Source: Chloroflexota bacterium (GTDB lineage: Bacteria > Chloroflexota > FW602-bin22 > JAMCYS01). From it: 8,533 nt of DNA. Location of the stretch: the NCBI GenBank assembly GCA_021847625.1, contig JAJZQK010000110.1, forward strand, positions 1-8,533, written 5' to 3'. The notes under the pieces are model-generated. The model was not told where the DNA came from. It searched no databases and saw only the letters and a list, made by a program, of their open reading frames with translations. This document shows positions 1-4,854 of the stretch, in pieces (positions within the stretch are counted from its first letter, which is position 1; every line of letters starts with the position of its first letter). A program made the position numbers and the translations under genes.

Positions 1-138
1 GAACAGCTGGAGGGGGACGGCGGCAAGGGGGGACATTCAGCCCCGGCATCCCCGGGCCCGGCGGGGCAGACCGCCGGGTACGGAACGACGGCGAAGCCTT
101 TTGTCGACGACGGAGGGCAGGGGAAGTGGCGGTCATGA
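1..138 (+). CDS. 3' end of an unidentified protein, truncated by the window edge
   Basis: An open frame enters at base 1 and ends at a TGA at 136-138. It encodes about 45 residues rich in Gly, Pro, Ala and Thr, ending in FVDDGGQGKWRS. About 78 percent of its codons end in G or C, as expected for a coding frame in this GC-rich DNA, and its end overlaps the start of the next gene, an arrangement typical of co-transcribed genes. The composition suggests a flexible C-terminal tail. I do not recognise the family. Because only the tail is visible, it could also be a chance open frame. Confidence 0.4.
   Translation, partial: EQLEGDGGKGGHSAPASPGPAGQTAGYGTTAKPFVDDGGQGKWRS
112..117 (+). promoter_or_regulatory. 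Ribosome binding site for the 126-437 gene
   Basis: GGAGGG lies 8 bases before a GTG at 126. The in-frame ATG codons at 135 and 138 are 17 or more bases away, so this site favours the GTG start. Confidence 0.55.
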
Positions 139-437
139 TGCTAACGGTGCAGTCGCCTTGCGACGGCGTGCTGGCTGCCTATCTGTGCGACGTCTTCCGC
201 ACGGGGCCGCCCGGCCACCTCAGCGGCGTCTATCTCTTCTACAGGCCGGGCAGGGTCTTCATCCGACGCGAGGACCTCCCCCAGGAGGCCGAGATGGACA
301 TGGCCGGGCGTTGGTTGCGGCTCGGCAAACATGCCCACGTGGCGGCGCTGCGCTACGGGGGGCGAGTGGTCGAGTTCAGCGACGATTGGCTCATCCTCGA
401 CGGCGGCCACGACCCCAGCGACAACCAGCCGACGTAG
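126..437 (+). CDS. Hypothetical protein, 103 residues
   Basis: A short complete gene starts at GTG 126 and stops at TAG 435-437. The great majority of its codons end in G or C, a strong coding sign here, and the protein has a normal globular composition with no membrane segment or signal peptide. Its middle has alternating hydrophobic residues (GVYLFYRPGRVFIRRED) that suggest beta strands, followed by an acidic end (LILDGGHDPSDNQPT). It overlaps the preceding open frame, so the two are probably translated together. I do not recognise the family and assign no function. It is the last apparently intact gene before the block of broken genes. Confidence 0.65.
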   Translation: MAVMMLTVQSPCDGVLAAYLCDVFRTGPPGHLSGVYLFYRPGRVFIRREDLPQEAEMDMAGRWLRLGKHAHVAALRYGGRVVEFSDDWLILDGGHDPSDNQPT

Positions 438-468
438 GGAGACTGGCCATCGGCCGAGGAGAGCAACC

Positions 469-500
469 TGTAGGGCGGTGGCTTGTCCCCCCACGGCGTC
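469..500 (+). repeat. REP-like palindromic element, copy A
   Basis: The element begins CTGTAG, continues GGCGGTGG, a CTTGT loop and CCCCCCAC, and ends GGCGTC. It forms an imperfect GC-rich hairpin. Read in the opposite direction, positions 3336-3367 hold nearly the same unit with the same CTGTAG and GGCGTC flanks, so this is a dispersed repeat. It abuts the end of the transposase remnant at 502. Confidence 0.6.
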
Positions 501-501
501 G

Positions 502-736
502 CCCGCTCCCAATCGGCAACTTCATTGCGATGAAGGTCGGATAGTCCGTTCGTGCCGCATGCTCTGTAAAGTAACCGATCGCTTTGCGGACCTCCTCCGC
601 ACCCTCCTCACCCTGTGGCCTCAGCTCGCCCAGCGCCGCCGGAGTTGGCACAGGCCCTTCCTCTTCCAGGCAGGCGCCGTTTCAACGGCTCCAGCCATTC
701 AGGCCCCGCCTTGCTGCCTTGGCCGAATACCGCGTT
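502..736 (-). pseudogene. ISKra4-like transposase, C-terminal remnant with a frameshift
   Basis: Read from 736 down to 502, the remnant starts AVFGQGSKAGPEWLEPLKRR and continues, after a frame change, to VRKAIGYFTEHAARTDYP and KLPIGSG. The series FGQGS, A(I/L)GYFT, ER/AR-x-x-YP and PIGSG is what I know from the C-terminal half of ISKra4-family transposases. The two parts are in different frames; one extra base near 670 (CGG CGC CTG, C, CTG GAA) accounts for the shift. The N-terminal part with the first catalytic residues is absent, as is the stretch after PIGSG (usually VE-x-x-C). The left edge touches the REP-like element and the right edge runs in frame into the murE remnant. I saw no terminal inverted repeats, so this is a dead fragment. 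Confidence 0.72.
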
Positions 737-1260
737 GGCCACCGCCGCCACGTCGCACTCGGCGCCGAGGGTGCGCTCCTGGGCGAGCCCGTGTGAGGTG
801 GTCTCGATCACGGCGTACTCCATCCCCTTTTCCACCATCAAGGCCAGGTAGCGGTGGAAGTCGAGGGGGTCGGGCGTCGTGGTGTGCAGGCTGGTATCGA
901 GCATCTTGCCGACGATGCGGGCGGCGACGGTCGTGAGGAGGCCCGTGCGGTAGCCCGCCGCCTCCAGGATGGCGGTCGTGAGCGTGCTGGTGGTCGTCTT
1001 GCCGTCGGTGCCGGTGACGCCGATCACGCGCGGGTGACGGCCAGGCCGGGCAGCTCGCGCTCAACCACAACCGCCGCCGCCCCGTTGGTCAGGGCTTGAG
1101 GGATAAAGCGATGGCCGTCGGCGTCGCGCCCGACCAGGGCGACGCCTTCGTCGCCCGGCCGCACTTGCCGCGAGTCGACGGCGATGCCGCCGACCTCAAT
1201 TCCCACGTTATCGGTCGTCCCGTGCACCGGAATATCGCTAAGCAGCTCGCTAAGTCTCAT
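734..1260 (-). pseudogene. murE: MurE-like UDP-MurNAc-tripeptide ligase remnant
   Basis: MurE adds the third amino acid to the UDP-MurNAc dipeptide in cytoplasmic peptidoglycan synthesis. The remnant starts at ATG 1260-1258 (MRLSELLSDIPVHG), passes the N-terminal domain motif GIAVDSRQVRPGD and DGHRFIPQAL, and breaks near 1030. The ATP-binding part resumes one frame over with RVIGVTGTDGKTTTSTLT, the Mur-ligase P-loop, then DTSLHTTTPDPLDFHRYLA and ETTSHGLAQERTLG. About 30 residues that normally lie between these parts are missing, and the join is a CGCG shared by both sides, suggesting a deletion. The protein ends at CDVAAVA near 737 and runs in frame into transposase sequence, so the rest of the central domain and the C-terminal domain are gone. 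Its start overlaps the end of the femAB-like remnant by 11 bases, so the two once formed an operon. It cannot be functional; an intact murE presumably lies elsewhere. Confidence 0.85.
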
Positions 1261-1743
1261 AGGCCTCCCTGGCCGCTGGTTCTTGTTTGCCGCCGTCTGA
1301 TCTACGGAAGCGCTCCGTCGCCCAAGCGGCCAGGCTCCTCGCGGCGGGCAGGCCGCGCGTCCAGAGCCAATAGCGAGCGGGGGCATAGAGGTAGTCGTAG
1401 GCCCCCACGGTGCGCGCCACCGTGCCGCCGAAGCCGCGTTTGAAGAGGTAGACCCCCTGCATCGTGCCTGCCGCCGACTGCTCGTCGTAGAGGTGCGGGG
1501 CTTGGTCCTCGCCGCCCACCTCCAACCGCTGGCCGGCATCGTCGGGGATCCCCAGAGATCGTAGGACCGGCAACCAAGCTCACGGGCGTACAGCAGGGCG
1601 CGCCACTCCAACAGCTCGTTGGGCTTGCAGCGGCGTTGGCTCGTCGTCGACCCGCTATAGAACTGCACGGCGCGTCCGCCGAAGGTGAGGAACAGCGTCG
1701 CCGCCAGCGGCTCCTCGCCAAGCCTTACCAGCAGATGGGCGCC
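1250..1743 (-). pseudogene. FemA/FemB-like peptidoglycan aminoacyltransferase, frameshifted C-terminal remnant
   Basis: FemAB-type GNAT-fold enzymes add amino acids to the peptide of lipid II to build the cross-bridge. The remnant reads HLLVRLGEEPLAATLFLTFG, AVQFYSGSTTSQRRCKPNEL, LLYARELGCRSYDLWG, then in another frame GIPDDAGQRL, GVYLFKRGFGGTVARTVGAY and ARYWLWTRGLPAARS, ending REAYET at TAG 1252-1250. The order YSG, PN-x-LLEW, YDLWG, F-K-x-GFGG is the usual C-terminal half of this family. The shift is one missing G in a run of four (1550-1553, minus-strand TGGGGATCC). Such an error could come from sequencing, but the N-terminal half is also absent beyond about 1743, so the gene is broken regardless. 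The stop overlaps the murE start. Confidence 0.75.
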
Positions 1744-1898
1744 TTTTGCCCCTTGATCAGTACGTACCCGCCGGTCAGATTCCTTGGAACACCGTCCGCG
1801 CTAAGATTCGGGAGCTGTAGCATACTGACGATCTTGTCCATATGTCCGAAATACTCGCCAGAGCGATGCATGATCGATTTCTGCCCATAATGCACCAT
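1725..1898 (-). other. Ambiguous 57-residue open frame
   Basis: A minus-strand frame runs from ATG 1898-1896 (MVHYGQKSIMHRSGEYF) through LPNLSADGVPRNLTGGYVLI to TAA at 1727-1725. Its composition is protein-like and its GC is lower than in the flanking remnants. I do not recognise it and see no ribosome binding site. Two readings compete: it may be a fragment of a further broken gene, or the right part may be + strand MFS sequence, because the + strand frame at about 1815-1895 holds RFLPIMH just before the MFS remnant. About 20 bases at its low end overlap the femAB-like remnant. Confidence 0.2.
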
Positions 1899-2131
1899 GG
1901 GTGAAGGACATATCTGCGCTCACTTCCGCCGCCCTTTTCGGGGGACCGGTGATGGGCACCGTGTCCGATCGGCCAGGTCGCAAGCCCATCCTCTTCCTGG
2001 GCCTGGCTGCCAGCGGCGCACTGGCGGCTCTCCTGGCACCAACGAGGCAGGGCTGCCCCTTTCAGGCAGTGCTGCTCATGCTTAGGCTCTTCCTCTTCTC
2101 GATGCGCCCGGTGATCATGGCCTACGCGATG
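1889..2131 (+). pseudogene. MFS transporter, internal fragment
   Basis: The + strand frame reads APWVKDISALTSAALFGG, then PVMGTVSDRPGRKPILFLG, a hydrophobic helix LAASGALAALLAP, and a second one ending LFLFSMRPVIMAYAM. G-x-x-SDR-x-GRKP is the MFS motif A loop between two transmembrane helices. This covers roughly two of the usual twelve helices, so it is only an internal piece of a 12-helix transporter. The frame has no clear start of its own; GTG 1901 is internal to the family pattern. Sequence similarity stops at 2131, where the opposite-strand kinase remnant begins at once. The loop sequence resembles the second motif A repeat of fosmidomycin-resistance-type MFS proteins, which is a guess from memory. 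Confidence 0.7.
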
Positions 2132-2581
2132 CCCTTTAGGCGCTAGCAGGGGCTTGAATTCATCGACAATCTGCTCGATCATTCTTGTCAAATTGATTCG
2201 GGCCGTGTCCAGTGTCAGATTCCTTAGGCTAAACCGGGTTATCTCGAAGAACTCGTTGATCAAGTCCTCCACTCTTTCTGCTTTTGTCGCTGCTATTGAC
2301 AGATACTTTCGTCTCAGCTCTTCCGATATCTGACGCTCATCGCGAAGCAGGCTTAGGTAACCAATCACCGAAGTAAGCGGAGTTTTCAGGTCATGGGCAA
2401 GGTAGACGACGAGATCGTTCTTCCTCTGTTCAGCTTCTTTGGCCAGTTGCTGATTTCTCAGCAAGTCATACTTGACTTGATTGAGCCGTCCCTCCACTTC
2501 CTGCAAGTCACTGGGTAGCGAAGCCACATCCGTGTTGGGATCCAATAGCCAGTCAATACCGCCAGCAATGGCGCCGATATA
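2132..2581 (-). pseudogene. VanS-like sensor histidine kinase, core fragment
   Basis: Read from 2581 down, the frame gives IAGGIDWLLDPNTDVASLPS (HAMP-like linker), a coiled segment EGRLNQVKYDLLRNQQLAKE, then VVYLAHDLKTPLTSVIGYLS, the H-box with the phospho-accepting His encoded at 2395-2393. The dimerisation helices continue through RVEDLINEFFEITRFSLRNL to LTRMIEQIVDEFKPLLAPKG at 2132. YLAHDLKTPLTS-x-IGYLSLL is typical of VanS kinases. The N-terminal membrane segments and the whole ATP-binding domain (N, G1 and G2 boxes) are missing, so it cannot autophosphorylate. At 2581 it joins the response regulator remnant directly; at 2132 it meets the MFS remnant. GC is low here: 28 of 60 bases in 2221-2280, against 47 of 60 in 4021-4080. 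The frame stays open to 1775, but that tail does not look like a kinase. Confidence 0.8.
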
Positions 2582-3176
2582 GCCAAAGGTACTTTTCGCC
2601 CCAGACGTTTTCAAAGAGTTCTTCAGAGGAAACCACCCTGCCCATGTTTTCACACAAGTACCACAGAATCGAGAATTCGAACGGCGTTAGAGGCAGTGGT
2701 TCCTCGTAAAGCGTGCACGTGTGCCCAGTCTTGTTTATCACCAGGCCCCGGAAATCGAACTCTTCGACTTTCCGCTCATCCTCTCGGTTTTCGCGGCTTG
2801 ACGGATTGTATCTGGTGTAACGACGCAACTGCGCTTTCACCCGCGCCACCATTTCCAGTGGGTTAAAGGGTTTTGTGATATAGTCATCCGCACCGATAGT
2901 CAGGCCTGTGATTTTGTCTATGTCCTCTACTCTGGCTGTCAGCATAATGATCGGGAAGGTGTGCTTTTCCCTGATCGTCTTACATATGGAAAACCCGTTC
3001 GTATCAGGCAGCATTACATCCAACACAGCGAGATCTATTTGTTTCGATGCGACACAGGCCAGAGCTTCATCCGCGTGATAGTACTTGTGTACTATATAGC
3101 CTTCGTTGGAAAGGTATAGTTCAACAAGATCCGCGATTTCCTTTTCATCATCAACCACCAGAACTCGGATATCCAT
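2553..3176 (-). pseudogene. VanR-like (OmpR-family) response regulator, truncated in its DNA-binding domain
   Basis: The frame starts at ATG 3176-3174 (MDIRVLVVDDEKEIADLVEL), with a weak GGGTGG site 4 bases before it; an upstream ATG at 3230 would add 18 residues of unlikely sequence. The receiver domain is complete: acidic pair D9/D10, phosphorylation site D53 in LAVLDVMLPDTNGF, T80 and K102 (YITKPFNPLEMVARV). The OmpR-type winged helix begins at about residue 136 and is normal through LPLTPFEFSILWYLCENMGR and ELFENVWGEKY, near residue 196. It then switches to WLYRRHCWRY and a stop, where kinase sequence begins in another frame. The recognition helix and wing are lost, so it can probably be phosphorylated but not bind DNA. 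Length is 207 residues against about 230 for the family. With the kinase it was once a vanRS-like pair, now fused by a deletion. GC is lower than its surroundings, suggesting transfer. Confidence 0.83.
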
Positions 3177-3335
3177 AGTTCCACCCGATCCTTGAATTTG
3201 ACGACGGCGTTCGATCTTACATCTCGTCAACTCTACCTTTCCATCGGCTCTTCGCGTGGGATGAGGCTACCACTATCCCCAAGGCAGCCTAGCGCCTCGA
3301 TTGTTGGCAGAACCGTTCGTTAGGCGGGCCAAAGA

Positions 3336-3367
3336 GACGCCGCGGGGGACGAGCCCCCGCGCTACAG
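3336..3367 (-). repeat. REP-like palindromic element, copy B
   Basis: The core is a perfect 8-base-pair hairpin, CGCGGGGG at 3341-3348 and CCCCCGCG at 3354-3361, with loop ACGAG. On the minus strand it reads CTGTAG, CGCGGGGG, CTCGT, CCCCCGCG, GCGTC, matching copy A at 469-500 apart from a few substitutions and one indel. The next minus-strand gene on either side is not directly attached, so it is a dispersed element and not a terminator (no T run follows). Confidence 0.65.
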
Positions 3368-3464
3368 CCTGGTCGCCGTCCCAGGTCATAGAGTCTGCTA
3401 CTCTCCAAGGGGACGTTCTCCAATACGGCAACCGTCATCATTCGGTTTGGCCAGTAAACAATAC

Positions 3465-3491
3465 GGCCCGGGGCCACTCCGACCCCGGGCC
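3465..3491 (-). terminator. Rho-independent terminator of the export operon
   Basis: A perfect 9-base-pair stem (GGCCCGGGG at 3465-3473, CCCCGGGCC at 3483-3491) with a 9-base loop lies 19 bases beyond the adaptor stop codon. On the minus strand the stem is followed by GTATTGTTTA, a modest T-rich tail. Confidence 0.72.
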
Positions 3492-3510
3492 ATTGTCTTG
3501 CCAGTCGGCC

Positions 3511-4818
3511 TTACTGCTTCGGCTTGATGGAGACGGTGGCGGTCATGTTCCAGCGCAGGCGCTCGTCCTGCTGGTCGGGCTTGACGACGACCGTATAGGT
3601 TATGTCGCCCTGCTTGTTCTCGCCCAGCGACTTGATGCGGCTGACCTTCCCCGCCAGCTCCAGGTCGGGGATTGCGTCGAAGGTGACGCTCGCCGCATCG
3701 CCCTCGCGGATGTCCACCACGTCCAGCTCGGTCAGGTCGGTCGTCTCGATCTGCCAGACCGAGAAATCGGCCAGCTGGATGACCGGGCTGGCCGGCCCCA
3801 CCTGCTCACCGGCCGTTACGTCGACGGCGGCCACGGTGCCGGCAAAGGGAGCCTTCAGCTCCGTATCGGCCAGGGCGACCTTGGCCTGCTCGACGGCAGC
3901 CTGGGCCGTGGCCACGTCCGCCTCGGCGGCGGCGATCGCCTCCGGGCGGGCACCGGCCTGCACCAGCTCCAGCTGGGCCTGGGCTTGCCGAACCGTTGCC
4001 GAGGCGGCGGCCAGGTCGCCCGGCTGCGCCCCCGCCTTCACCCGGGCCAGGCTGGCCTGGGCCTGCTCCACCTGCGCCTTGGCGGTGGCGACGGCGGCGT
4101 CGGTAGGCTGCGCCAGCAGGGCGTCCAGGCGCGACTGGGCCGCGTAGTAGTTGTTGGTCGCCTGCTCCAGCGCCAGAGCCTCGGGCCGGGCGCCGATGTT
4201 GGGCTCCGCGGCCACCTTGTCGTAGTTGCCCTGGGCCTGCTTCAGGGCCGCCTCGGCGTTGGCCAGGTCGGCCTTGGCCATGATGACCTGGCTCTCCTCA
4301 GGCCCCTCCAGCACCTTCTGCAGGGCGCTCTCGGCGGCAGTCACCGCGGCCTCCGCGGCCGCCACCTCGTCGGAGCGCGGACCCTGCTGCACCCGGGCCA
4401 GCTGCCCCTGCGCTGCCTCCACGGCGGCCTTGGCAGCGGCGATTTCCGGGGCCTGCGGCCCGGCCCGCAACTGGGCGAGGGCCGCCTGGGCCCGCTTCAC
4501 CCCCGCCTCGGCCTGCGTCACCGCCACCTGCTGCTTAGCGCTGTCCAACTGCAACAGCACCTGCCCCGCCGTCACCTCGTCGCCCTCGGCGACGAGTATC
4601 TTGGCCACGACGCCGCCCGTGGCCACGCTCAGGGCCGCACTCTTCACAGGCACGACGTGGGCGTCCGCGACGACCTCGTTGCTCCCCTGCACCACCGGCG
4701 GTGGCGTTGGCTCGGCCTGCGGTGCCCCGCCGAATCCAGCCAGCCCTCCGCCAATGGTCACCCACCCCACGACGGCGACGACGACAATTGCCCCGATTCC
4801 CAAGAATGCTCTTCTCAT
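3511..4818 (-). CDS. HlyD-family periplasmic/extracytoplasmic adaptor of an ABC exporter
   Basis: A 435-residue adaptor that links an FtsX/MacB-type permease to the outside of the cell membrane. Residues 5-25 form one N-terminal membrane anchor; no lipobox cysteine is present. A split lipoyl (biotinyl-like) domain flanks the coiled coil: residues 71-94 (AKILVAEGDEVTAGQVLLQL) and 316-350 (DTELKAPFAGTVAAVDVTAG). The beta-barrel and membrane-proximal domain follow to the end. Between them, residues 114-308 form an Ala/Gln/Glu-rich helical hairpin made of 26-residue repeats: three units start at 114, 140 and 166, three at 231, 257 and 283, with a 39-residue variant unit (192-230) between. Each unit runs roughly L-x-x-V-x-x-GP-x-x-x-x-(I/V/L)-A-A-A-x-A-x-V. 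The ATG start has GGAGG 6 bases before it. The gene lies 36 bases after the permease stop and a terminator follows. Substrate is unknown; macrolide, lipid or peptide export are all possible for this family. Confidence 0.9.
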   Translation of the reverse strand: MRRAFLGIGAIVVVAVVGWVTIGGGLAGFGGAPQAEPTPPPVVQGSNEVVADAHVVPVKSAALSVATGGVVAKILVAEGDEVTAGQVLLQLDSAKQQVAVTQAEAGVKRAQAALAQLRAGPQAPEIAAAKAAVEAAQGQLARVQQGPRSDEVAAAEAAVTAAESALQKVLEGPEESQVIMAKADLANAEAALKQAQGNYDKVAAEPNIGARPEALALEQATNNYYAAQSRLDALLAQPTDAAVATAKAQVEQAQASLARVKAGAQPGDLAAASATVRQAQAQLELVQAGARPEAIAAAEADVATAQAAVEQAKVALADTELKAPFAGTVAAVDVTAGEQVGPASPVIQLADFSVWQIETTDLTELDVVDIREGDAASVTFDAIPDLELAGKVSRIKSLGENKQGDITYTVVVKPDQQDERLRWNMTATVSIKPKQ

Positions 4819-4854
4819 AACGCGCCTCCATACCCTAGGCCAATGATGAACCGA

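Larger units (their letters stand above)
3177..3510. other. Non-coding stretch between the VanR-like remnant and the export operon
   Basis: No convincing gene lies here. It holds the second REP-like palindrome (3336-3367) and the terminator of the export operon (3465-3491). Minus-strand frames such as the one across 3289-3477 read through both hairpins and are not supported. I saw no clear promoter for the VanR-like remnant, only a TTGACG near 3229 without a matching -10 box. Confidence 0.6.

Noticed and set aside
141..512. Minus-strand open frame of 123 codons opposite the small gene at 126-437
   Set aside because: Shadow; after the PIGSG of the transposase remnant the other frame does not continue with the expected family sequence, and the + strand gene has better codon use and a ribosome site.
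1775..2131. Continuation of the kinase frame beyond 2132
   Set aside because: The frame stays open to 1775, but after APKG the protein becomes His/Glu/Arg-rich without an ATP-binding box, and the + strand there encodes recognisable MFS sequence.
3341..3361. Perfect 8-base-pair hairpin as a second terminator
   Set aside because: No T run on either strand, and a second copy with the same borders occurs at 469-500, so a dispersed repeat is the better reading.
3289..3477. Minus-strand 62-codon open frame in the 3177-3510 gap
   Set aside because: It runs through a terminator stem and the REP-like hairpin and matches no family I know.
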